Assembly: GCA_041396845.1 (NCBI GenBank)
Contig: JAWKXU010000002.1
Location: forward strand, 620,001 to 684,000
From: JAWKXU01 sp020446465
Lineage (GTDB): Bacteria; Pseudomonadota; Alphaproteobacteria; Sphingomonadales; Sphingomonadaceae
Length of the DNA stretch: 64,000 nucleotides
Direction of reading: 5' to 3'
Within the stretch, counting starts at the first letter, position 1. Every line of letters starts with the position of its first letter. A program made the translations under genes and the position numbers. The notes beneath the pieces are model-generated. The model was not told where the DNA came from, ran no database searches, and saw only the letters and a program-made list of their open reading frames with translations. Below, piece after piece: positions 43,350 to 50,650 of the stretch.

Positions 43350-44591
43350 TTACAGCGCCTTGTCGTAAATCAGATATTCCTTGTTGATCTTGCTGTCGAT
43401 GGCATCGGCAATGGCCACCATTCCCTGGTTGTCTTCCAGAATCCAGCCAATCTCTGCGCGCTTGCTGCCAAATTTTGCGACGGCCGAGCGGCGAATATAT
43501 TCGATCATCATAAAGGCGAGCTGGCTGGCAAGGCGGGATGATTGCAACTTCTTGCGCACCCCCATCAGCGGCACCCGCATATCGGCATCGCGCGGCTTCC
43601 TTAGCCACATCAGCAGCTTTGCCCAGCCGAAGGGCAGGAGCTTGCCGTCAATTTCCTGAATCACCCTGTTCATGTCAGGCAGGGTCATCATGAATGCCAC
43701 CGGTTCGCCATCCAGTTCGGCGATACGGATCAGTTCCGGGTGGACCAACGGTTTCAGTTTCTTGCCGACATAGGCGACTTCGCTAGGCGTGATCGGCACA
43801 AAGCCCCAGTTATCCGACCACGCATCGTTCAGAATATCGAGAATAATGGCCGCTTCACGGTCAAAGTGTTTCAGTTCAACCTCGCGGACGGTGATCCGCT
43901 CATTCCTTTCGCCCGATTTGACAATGCGCTGGACAAGCGGCGGAAACTGGCGGGTGACATCGAGGTCATAGGTTCTGAGAACTTTCGCCACACGATAGCC
44001 AAGCGCTTCGATCCAGCCCTGATAATGCGGGCTGTTGTGCCCCATCATGACCATCGGCGGGTGATCGTGGCCGTGCGTCAGCAGGCCTGGCTCCTCCCAG
44101 ATGGAAAGGCTGATCGGCGCAAGCACGCGGGTCATGCCCTGTTCGCGCAGCCATGCCTCCGCTGCTGCGATAAGCGCACCTGCGACCCCTTCATCCTCTG
44201 CTTCGAACATGCCCCAGTTGCCTGTTCCCGGCCCCATGCCCTGTTCTGCCGGCTGGGCAAGTGCAAGGTGATCGATATGCGCTGAAATGCGCCCCACGAC
44301 ACGCCCACCACGCCGGGCGAGGAAGAGCTGCTGGTCAGCATGTTCATGAAACGGATTGCCGCCCGGTGTCAGCAGTTCCTTGACCTCACTGCGTAGCGGC
44401 GGCACCCAGTTGGGATCGCCCGCATTCAGGCGATAGGCGCATTCGATAAAGGCGTTGAAATCCTTTTTCCCCGCGACCGGGGTGATGGCAAGTTCGCTAT
44501 CCGTCACAATCTGTTCGCCTTGTCTCGATCCGGGCCTGAAAGAGCCTTCCGCCCTGTTCAGGTCCGGTTTGCTCTGTCCGTGCTTTGGCAA
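43350..44591 (-). CDS. GNAT-like N-acetyltransferase (YghO type)
   Basis: A 413-residue protein of the YghO-like group. The N-terminal half has AGDPNWVPPLRSEVKELL and a GNAT-like strand-helix (FLARRGGRVVGRISAHID). The middle has EEPGLLTHGHDHPPMVMMGHN, typical of the group. The C-terminal half is a second acyltransferase-like lobe (ELDGEPVAFMMTLPDMNRVI, then MGVRKKLQSSRLASQLAF and IGWILEDNQGMVAIADAI). Start is ATG 44591; GTG 44507 is an alternative nearer the conserved region. It is divergent from a desaturase, suggesting a lipid-modifying context, but the acyl acceptor is unknown. Confidence 0.82.
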   Translation of the reverse strand: MPKHGQSKPDLNRAEGSFRPGSRQGEQIVTDSELAITPVAGKKDFNAFIECAYRLNAGDPNWVPPLRSEVKELLTPGGNPFHEHADQQLFLARRGGRVVGRISAHIDHLALAQPAEQGMGPGTGNWGMFEAEDEGVAGALIAAAEAWLREQGMTRVLAPISLSIWEEPGLLTHGHDHPPMVMMGHNSPHYQGWIEALGYRVAKVLRTYDLDVTRQFPPLVQRIVKSGERNERITVREVELKHFDREAAIILDILNDAWSDNWGFVPITPSEVAYVGKKLKPLVHPELIRIAELDGEPVAFMMTLPDMNRVIQEIDGKLLPFGWAKLLMWLRKPRDADMRVPLMGVRKKLQSSRLASQLAFMMIEYIRRSAVAKFGSKRAEIGWILEDNQGMVAIADAIDSKINKEYLIYDKAL

Positions 44592-44706
44592 CCATAGTCA
44601 AGCAGACCGTTGCGGGACTTGACGCGCGTGCTATCCTTGCCACTTGTCATCGGCTGCGGAATGGCGTGGTGCGTCATGTCGCTCTCACCTCTGGATTGTT
44701 CATACC

Positions 44707-45825
44707 ATGGCCACACCTGCCACCGCTTCTTCAAAAGACCCCTTGCGCGGACCAGCCGCGCCCGTTCCCGACGGGGCTGACTTGCCGCGCACAGCGCATC
44801 AGCGGGAAAGCGATGATATGGCAATGCTGCGGGCTGCCGTGGAACTGACGCGCGACATCGCTGAGGCGAAACCGTCGCTTTACTGGCCCGATATGCTCTT
44901 GTCCGCGCTGGTGGGTTATGGCGCGCTGGCAGGGGCCATCATGCTCCAGAATATCCCGCTCGCCGTGGTCTGCGGAGTGATCGCCGTTCTCGCACTTTAT
45001 CGGGCGTTGCTGTTCATTCACGAACTGACCCATATCCATCGCGATGCGCTGCCCGGCTTTCGCGTGGCCTGGAACCTCATTGTCGGGATCCCCTTGCTGA
45101 CGCCATCCTTCATGTATGAAGGTGTCCACACTTTGCATCATGCGCGCACGCGTTACGGGACTGCGGATGACCCTGAATATCTGCCGCTGGCGCTGATGAA
45201 GCCGTGGTCGCTGCCTACATTCGTGCTGGTCGCCATGCTGGCCCCGCCCGCGCTTATCCTGCGCTGCGCCGTGCTGGTGCCACTGGGCGTTATTATCCCG
45301 CCGCTGCGCCGCGTGGTCTGGCAACGCTTTTCCGCGTTGTCGATCAATCCGGGGTTTCGTCGTCGCCCGCCTGAAGGCGAAATGAAGGCCCGCGTAATGT
45401 GGCAGGAAACGCTGGCGAGCATCTGGGCGATCGCGCTCGTGGCCAGTGTTCCGCTGCTGGGGTGGAAGCCGCTGCTGGTTGCAATGGTCATCCTGTCGGG
45501 CGTGGCTGTTTTCAATCAGCTACGCACGCTTGTCGCGCACTTGTGGGAAAATGACGGCGAGCCGATGACCGTGACGGCGCAATACCTCGATTCCGTCAAT
45601 GTCCCCCCGCCGGGCATTCTGCCGGAATTGTGGGCGCCTGTCGGGCTGCGTTATCATGCCTTGCACCATTTGCTGCCATCCATGCCTTATCATGCTTTGC
45701 CAGAGGCGCACCGGAGGTTGAGCGCCCATCTTGGCCATCCATCAACGTATGACCGGGCGAGCCATCGGGGCATGATTGCACTCGTTGTGCGGATAGGCCG
45801 CAGCACGATGGGGTCGCACCGCTGA
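44707..45825 (+). CDS. Fatty acid desaturase family membrane protein
   Basis: A 372-residue integral membrane di-iron enzyme. The three His boxes are visible: HELTHIH near 111, HTLHHAR near 148 and YHALHHLLP near 318, with hydrophobic helix pairs between them (about 50-90, 185-215, 250-285). Family members introduce double bonds or hydroxyls into acyl chains. ATG 44707 is preferred to the frame start at 44644. It is divergent from the GNAT-like gene and converges with lptG across repeat copy 4. Substrate and regiospecificity are unknown. Confidence 0.88.
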   Translation: MATPATASSKDPLRGPAAPVPDGADLPRTAHQRESDDMAMLRAAVELTRDIAEAKPSLYWPDMLLSALVGYGALAGAIMLQNIPLAVVCGVIAVLALYRALLFIHELTHIHRDALPGFRVAWNLIVGIPLLTPSFMYEGVHTLHHARTRYGTADDPEYLPLALMKPWSLPTFVLVAMLAPPALILRCAVLVPLGVIIPPLRRVVWQRFSALSINPGFRRRPPEGEMKARVMWQETLASIWAIALVASVPLLGWKPLLVAMVILSGVAVFNQLRTLVAHLWENDGEPMTVTAQYLDSVNVPPPGILPELWAPVGLRYHALHHLLPSMPYHALPEAHRRLSAHLGHPSTYDRASHRGMIALVVRIGRSTMGSHR

Positions 45826-45854
45826 CTTCGCCTGCGCGCCACAGGGTGCAGGCA

Positions 45855-45955
45855 ACAGCATTGTGCTTAAAGGTTGAATCAGAAGCAATGCTGTAGATTC
45901 TTGTTATCGCTTTTCTTTTTGCGAAAAACCGGTGTCCACTTTTTCGCGAAAAGCT
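45855..45955. repeat. Dispersed two-hairpin repeat, copy 4
   Basis: Fills the gap between the convergent desaturase and lptG genes. Hairpins ACAGCATTG / CAATGCTGT (loop with GTTGAATC) and GCGAAAAA / TTTTTCGC around CCGGTGTCCACT. The AGTGGACACCGGT core is known from other alphaproteobacterial intergenic repeats. Confidence 0.75.
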
Positions 45956-47056
45956 TTATTCCTCGGTGCGGATAAGGACCGTTTCACCCAGCAGCAGGAA
46001 CAGGAAGAACGGCGCACTGGCAGCAAGGAATGGCGGATAAGCGCCAAAGTTGCCCATCGCCAGCGCAGCATTATCGACCACGAAAAAGGCAAAGCCCAGC
46101 GCCATTCCGATAACCGCGCGCAGGAACAACTGACCCGAACGCGCAAGCCCGAATGCGGCAATCGCGCCCAGGAGCGGCATCAGGAATGCCGACATCGGCC
46201 CGGTCAGTTTATGCCACCACTGCCCGCGCAATTCGCGCGTCTGGTGCCCTGCCGCCGCCATCGCGGCGATGGAGTTGCGCAGCGTGAAGATATCCTCCTC
46301 ATCCGCGTCCACCCTGCTCATCTCGATTTCGGCAGGGTCCAGATCCTTTCCCACCACGAACGGCTGTGCGGGCGATGCAATCGCCGACTGCACGTCAAAG
46401 CGTTCCGGCTTGGCCAGCCGCCAGCCGGGGTTGGCAAATGTCGCCTTGGGAGAGCGCACTTCTTCCACAATCAGCCCGTTCGCGTCGCGGCGATACCATG
46501 TCACGCCTTCCATGGTCATGGCTGCCCCGGTGCCGAACAGGCGCGCGGCTGTCAGCACATTTTCTCCATCACGGAAATAGACGCTGGTGCGAACCGCCTT
46601 TTCCTTGGGCAGCGGACCATAATCTGCCCGCTCCCAGGTGCTTAGCTCGGCTGTGGCACGGGTTACGACAGATTCGTTGAAAACAAGGCTGACCAGTGAC
46701 GCCACAAGCGCCGTCAGCAGCAGCGGCGCAAGAATCTGGTGTGCCGACAGGCCGGACGCCTTCATGGCGATGACTTCGCTGTTCTGGTTCAATGTGGCGA
46801 GTGTAATGATCGTCGCCAGAAGCACCGAATAGGGCAGAAACCGCGCCACCAGTTGGGGAATGCGCAAGGTGACATAGTGCCACAATTGCGCTTCGCCATT
46901 GCCCGGATATTCCAGTATCGCGCCGCTCTCGCTCAACAGGTCAAGCGTTTGCAGAACCAGCACCAGCATGACCAGCACTGCCACGATGCGCACCGCGAAT
47001 AGCCGCGCGAGATAGAATGTCAGCGTGCGCGACGGGAAAAAATCAAGTCGCTGCAT
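45956..47056 (-). CDS. lptG: LPS export ABC transporter permease LptG
   Basis: Inner-membrane half of the LptB2FG complex that extracts lipopolysaccharide to the Lpt bridge. The 366 residues match the YjgP/YjgQ family: helix 1 (about 16-40, LARLFAVRIVAVLVMLVLVLQ), helices 2-3 near 60-125 (VLLATIITLATLNQNSEVIA), a periplasmic beta-jellyroll (about 130-260) and three C-terminal helices. Its start overlaps the end of lptF by 14 bp. It ends one base after repeat copy 4. Confidence 0.93.
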   Translation of the reverse strand: MQRLDFFPSRTLTFYLARLFAVRIVAVLVMLVLVLQTLDLLSESGAILEYPGNGEAQLWHYVTLRIPQLVARFLPYSVLLATIITLATLNQNSEVIAMKASGLSAHQILAPLLLTALVASLVSLVFNESVVTRATAELSTWERADYGPLPKEKAVRTSVYFRDGENVLTAARLFGTGAAMTMEGVTWYRRDANGLIVEEVRSPKATFANPGWRLAKPERFDVQSAIASPAQPFVVGKDLDPAEIEMSRVDADEEDIFTLRNSIAAMAAAGHQTRELRGQWWHKLTGPMSAFLMPLLGAIAAFGLARSGQLFLRAVIGMALGFAFFVVDNAALAMGNFGAYPPFLAASAPFFLFLLLGETVLIRTEE

Positions 47057-48266
47057 TCCGGCCTCCAGCTTGCAGACGGCGATGCCGCCGCGACAACCGC
47101 TTGATCTGTTTCACCAGCTTGGCAAACCAGGCTTCCAGCGCGCCAATAGCCTGTCCGCCCGGCACAAAGGCAACGCGGTAATACATCCACATGATCAAGA
47201 CAGAAAAGACGGCAAACGGCCCCCACAGTGCAAGCAGCGGATCCACCCTGCCGAGTGCGGCCACGTCCTCTCCATACTGGTTCACCTTGTGATAGGCGAC
47301 GACCATCACAATCGAGAGGAATACACCCAGCGCCGAGGTTGACCGTTTGGGGGGAATGGCCAGCGACACCGCCAGCAGCGGCAACAGCAACATCATGACG
47401 ACTTCCACCAGCCGGTAGTTGAAACTGGCCTGAATGGGGTTGCGCACATGGGTCGGCAACTGATCGTTCCACCCGATCTTGAGCAGTTCGGGCAGAATAT
47501 ATTCCCGCTCCGCCCCGCCGCGTGATCGGAAAGCCTCGATCTTCGGCAAATCAATCGGCAGGTCATGTTGCGAAAAGCTGAGCACACGCGCACTCGATCC
47601 AGGGGTTTGCTGGATAATCGCTCCATCGTTTAACCGCAGGATAATCGTATCGCGGTTTTCCGCGCTCGCCATAAAGCGACCCTGTCGCGCCGATATGGAA
47701 AGCACCTGCCCCTTGGAATTGGCAATGCGCGCGAATACGCCGTGCAATTCGCGCCCGCCATCACGGCTTTCCTCGATCTGCAAGGCCATACGATCTTTCA
47801 GCGTGGTAAACTCACCCACCTTGATCGAAGCGCCCAGCGCCCCTTGCCGCAGCTGGTATTCCATCTGTTCGTAGTAATAGCGCGACAGGGGCGACAGATA
47901 ACCAACGATAACGAGGTTCACCGCCGCCAACACCAGCGTGATCAAATATGGCACCTTGAGCAGGCGCGTATAACCAAGCCCGACGGCGCGCATCACATCA
48001 AGTTCGCTGGAGGTTGCGAGGTTGCGGAACGCGAGCAGTATCCCCAGCATCAGGCCCAGCGGAATGGCAAGGCTGGCATATTCGGGGATGAGGTTGACCA
48101 GCATCTTGAAAACGACGCTGACCGGTCCGCCTTCCACCGCGACAAAATCGAACAGCCGCAACATCTTTTCCAGCAGCAGCAGCGATGCCGCAATGGCAAA
48201 CACTGACAGCATCGGCACCAGCGTCAGCTTCAGGATGTAGCGGTCTATGGCGGTAAAATGTTTCAA
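47043..48266 (-). CDS. lptF: LPS export ABC transporter permease LptF
   Basis: Partner permease of LptG, 407 residues. It starts MKHFTAIDRYILKLTLVP, with helices at about 15-38 and 55-120 (SLAIPLGLMLGILLAFRNLA, then SELDVMRAVGLGYTRLL), a periplasmic jellyroll (about 125-270) and C-terminal helices (VVMMLLLPLLAVSLAIPP). It is upstream of lptG with a 14 bp overlap, as in most proteobacteria. ATPase lptB is not in the window. The C-terminal tail is basic (RRHRRLQ). Confidence 0.93.
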   Translation of the reverse strand: MKHFTAIDRYILKLTLVPMLSVFAIAASLLLLEKMLRLFDFVAVEGGPVSVVFKMLVNLIPEYASLAIPLGLMLGILLAFRNLATSSELDVMRAVGLGYTRLLKVPYLITLVLAAVNLVIVGYLSPLSRYYYEQMEYQLRQGALGASIKVGEFTTLKDRMALQIEESRDGGRELHGVFARIANSKGQVLSISARQGRFMASAENRDTIILRLNDGAIIQQTPGSSARVLSFSQHDLPIDLPKIEAFRSRGGAEREYILPELLKIGWNDQLPTHVRNPIQASFNYRLVEVVMMLLLPLLAVSLAIPPKRSTSALGVFLSIVMVVAYHKVNQYGEDVAALGRVDPLLALWGPFAVFSVLIMWMYYRVAFVPGGQAIGALEAWFAKLVKQIKRLSRRHRRLQAGGRNAAT

Positions 48267-48398
48267 GCGGTCAGTCGTCGCAATGGCACGAAATGCGCAG
48301 GCGCGCGTGTGCCGGGGGAAGGCTCAGCCGTGCCTATAGCCGCCTTCTCCGCCAAGGTCATGCATCTTGTTTGGGTGGGAGTGCAGGTTTTCTCACAG

Positions 48399-48866
48399 TC
48401 AAAGAAGTTCGAACACTTCATAGACCGGCCCCTCTGGCCGGCGGTGGCCAATCCCGAATGCCACGATGTCATTTAGCCACAGGAGCCGTTCGGCTGCCGT
48501 TTCAAACTGCACCGCAGTCCTGAAATAGATTTCGTCCGGGCTGATTGTCTCGCCCTGGGCCAGGCGCTCGTCAATTTCCGGCGATGCCTTGAGGCGCCCG
48601 GTATATGTCATGTATATGACCTCGCCCGCATCCGTTTCCAGCATGGCGCGCACATCAATATGAATGACGCCATCCCCGCGTCGGAACAACCAGTCCCCAC
48701 CGCCGGGCAAGACATTGCCCTGCAACCTCTCGCCGTCAAACGTTCCCGATGCGATCACGCCCGCGCGCCTGAAATAGCCTTGCGGAACGTCGCCAACGAT
48801 TTGCGGCGATGTCTGGAAACGGACAGTGAAAAGCGGCCGGAACCGGATCTTGGCCGGGTCGATCAT
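48399..48866 (-). CDS. DUF3237 family protein
   Basis: A 155-residue single-domain beta-barrel protein. It starts MIDPAKIRFRPLFTVRFQTS and has GTFDGERLQGNVLPGGGDWL, IHIDVRAMLETDAGEVIYM and RTAVQFETAAERLLWLND, which is the DUF3237 pattern. Its ATG overlaps the clpS stop (ATGA), so it is translated together with clpS. No biochemical role is established for the family. There is no signal peptide. Confidence 0.86.
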   Translation of the reverse strand: MIDPAKIRFRPLFTVRFQTSPQIVGDVPQGYFRRAGVIASGTFDGERLQGNVLPGGGDWLFRRGDGVIHIDVRAMLETDAGEVIYMTYTGRLKASPEIDERLAQGETISPDEIYFRTAVQFETAAERLLWLNDIVAFGIGHRRPEGPVYEVFELL

Positions 48867-49198
48867 GCTTTTTCGAGTGTGCATTGCAGCGGGTGCTGGT
48901 TTTGGCGCGCAAAATCCATCACCTGATTCACTTTCGTTTCGGCAATTTCGTATGTGAAGATTCCACAAACACCGACGCCGCGCTGATGCACATGCAGCAT
49001 GACCCGCGTGGCCTGTTCAAGGTCCATCTGGAAAAACCGTTTCAGCGCCAGGACGACGAATTCCATCGGCGTGTAATCATCGTTGAGCAACAAAACTTTG
49101 AACTGGTTCGGTTTTTTGGGTTTAGCCCGGGTGCGCGTTGCAAGCCCGACCTGACCTGCGCCCTGTCCACCATCGGGTGCATCGCCGTCATCGGCCAT
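48863..49198 (-). CDS. clpS: ATP-dependent Clp protease adaptor ClpS
   Basis: A 111-residue N-end-rule adaptor that delivers substrates to ClpAP. After a flexible N-terminus, the core reads PKKPNQFKVLLLNDDYTPME, then FVVLALKRFF, ATRVMLHVHQRGVGVCGIFT and ARQNQHPLQCTLEKA at the very C-terminus. Asp and Asn in NDDYTPM bind the N-degron. Several starts are possible (49282 would add 28 residues). ATG 49198 (MADDG) matches alphaproteobacterial relatives. clpA is not adjacent here. Confidence 0.93.
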   Translation of the reverse strand: MADDGDAPDGGQGAGQVGLATRTRAKPKKPNQFKVLLLNDDYTPMEFVVLALKRFFQMDLEQATRVMLHVHQRGVGVCGIFTYEIAETKVNQVMDFARQNQHPLQCTLEKA

Positions 49199-49363
49199 CC
49201 GCATTGGCTCGCAAGCGGGAACGACAGTCTGCGGCAGCGCAAGCCATGCAAAATGGTCGGGCGAGTAAGATCGATCAGTCATATCAGCAACAGAATATCG
49301 TATTGCGGCTGCAATCTGCAAGGTTGGACATGCGCCATGCCGAGATTTACGCGGCACTAATAC

Positions 49364-49397
49364 CAAGGCGCTGAGATGCTGACGCATCACGCCTTGG
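49364..49397. repeat. REP-like palindrome A
   Basis: Inverted repeat CCAAGGCG / CGCCTTGG with an 18 bp spacer. It is one of two neighbouring palindromes between clpS and the phasin gene and shares the ACCAA core with the next one. Confidence 0.55.
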
Positions 49398-49423
49398 AAA
49401 TGTTCAAGCGCCACACGGGCTTA

Positions 49424-49460
49424 ACCAAAGCCCGATGAGTCAAGCTCATCGAGCTTTGGT
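49424..49460. repeat. REP-like palindrome B
   Basis: A 16-position stem with one mismatch, ACCAAAGC-C-CGATGAG / CTCATCG-A-GCTTTGGT, with a 5 nt loop. It has no T-tract. It lies 27 bp from palindrome A. Confidence 0.6.
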
Positions 49461-49522
49461 ATAACAGCGCCGATGGGCTGCACGCACAATGCCCCCGTTT
49501 GTTAAAGCCCGTGCAAATATGC

Positions 49523-49555
49523 AACGGGCCGGACAGCAATGCCGCCCGGCCCGTT
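49523..49555 (-). terminator. Hairpin after the phasin gene
   Basis: Perfect 10 bp stem AACGGGCCGG / CCGGCCCGTT 50 bp after the phasin stop. Only a weak T-rich stretch follows on the minus strand, so termination is likely but not certain. Confidence 0.55.
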
Positions 49556-49604
49556 TCGTATCAGCCGATAGAAATCGGCATGAATATCAATGTTCCAGAG
49601 GCGC

Positions 49605-50480
49605 TCAGGCAGCCTTTGAAATCTTGTCAGCAGCAACGCTGATGCGGTTCGAGATCGGTGCGAAGCTTTCGTTCGAGAGCTTGACCAGCTTTTCGGTGTT
49701 CTTGGAGCCAAGAGCAATCGCAGCATCGAAATTGCGACGTGCGATTTCACCCTGCAGCTGGAAGAATTCAGTCGGCGACTTCACGGCGGCCAGCTTCTTC
49801 ATGTCAGCCGAGACAGTTTCGAACGCAGACTTCGTTTCCGTCACATAGTCCGTGCCGATTTCCTTGACGCCCGAAGCAAGAATCTTGCCGGATTCGACGA
49901 TTGCATCAACATTGCCCTTTGTGAAAGTGCCGACTTCGCCAGCCACTTCGACGCCCTTGGCATAAGCAGCCTTGGCCTTGCCCTTTACGTCGGAAATCAT
50001 TGCAGAAATGTCGGGAGTCTTTGTCTTTGCAGTAGCCATGATACGTTCCTTCAATTCGTTGAGAGTTGGTTCTTTTGATTTTGGTGCGGGAACTTTCGCA
50101 GCGATTTTCGCAGGGGCAGGCGATTTGGTTTTCGCTGGCGCCTTTGGCTTCGCTACGGACTTTGGCTTGGCCACGGTTTTTGGCTTGGCCGAAGTTTTGG
50201 GTTTCGCCGGTGCCTTGCGGGCAACGGCGGGCTTTTTCGCCACAGGTTTGGGCGATGCAGCCTTCTTCTTGATCACAGGCTTGGCAGGCGCTTTTTCGGC
50301 AACCGGCATTTTGGCCGGATCAGAAGCGGCCACGGTTTCGGTTTTGGGCGTTTGTGCCGCAACCTCTGGCGCATCGGCTACCTTTTCAGCAGCTTCGGCC
50401 GCCTTGGGCGCAGAGGCCACTTTGGCAGCTGCGTCAGCATATGCTTTTTCAGCTCCGGTCATGTCGCTTTCATCAGCCAT
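49605..50480 (-). CDS. Phasin family protein
   Basis: A 291-residue phasin, which coats poly(hydroxyalkanoate) granules. The first about 140 residues are a disordered Ala/Lys/Pro region with AKPK-type repeats. The phasin_2 domain (about 165-285) is helical (VKGKAKAAYAKGVEVAGEVG, then AVKSPTEFFQLQGEIARRNF). Basic Lys-rich N-terminal extensions in phasins can bind DNA (known of some relatives). The phaC synthase gene lies nearby on the same strand, 170 bp upstream. A palindrome TTGTGCA-G-TGCACAA lies upstream, a possible operator. Confidence 0.9.
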   Translation of the reverse strand: MADESDMTGAEKAYADAAAKVASAPKAAEAAEKVADAPEVAAQTPKTETVAASDPAKMPVAEKAPAKPVIKKKAASPKPVAKKPAVARKAPAKPKTSAKPKTVAKPKSVAKPKAPAKTKSPAPAKIAAKVPAPKSKEPTLNELKERIMATAKTKTPDISAMISDVKGKAKAAYAKGVEVAGEVGTFTKGNVDAIVESGKILASGVKEIGTDYVTETKSAFETVSADMKKLAAVKSPTEFFQLQGEIARRNFDAAIALGSKNTEKLVKLSNESFAPISNRISVAADKISKAA

Positions 50481-50571
50481 TGTCGTACCTCGCAGTCATC
50501 CGTCCCTGACGTTACAGGGGTTGATGTTGCGTTGCACAATACCGTCTTGCACCTGCGAAGTCAAATGCTTT

Positions 50572-50586
50572 TTGTGCAGTGCACAA
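50572..50586. promoter_or_regulatory. Palindrome upstream of the phasin gene (possible PhaR-like operator)
   Basis: Perfect inverted repeat TTGTGCA-G-TGCACAA, 92 bp before the phasin ATG. A half-site TTGCACAA recurs at 50532-50539. The TGCA-rich character resembles PHA-regulator sites, but this is inference. Confidence 0.5.
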
Positions 50587-50650
50587 TAGGCACATTTCTT
50601 CACATAACCAGCTGAATTAGATCAATTAAATTGGTTAGCCTGAAAGCGAA

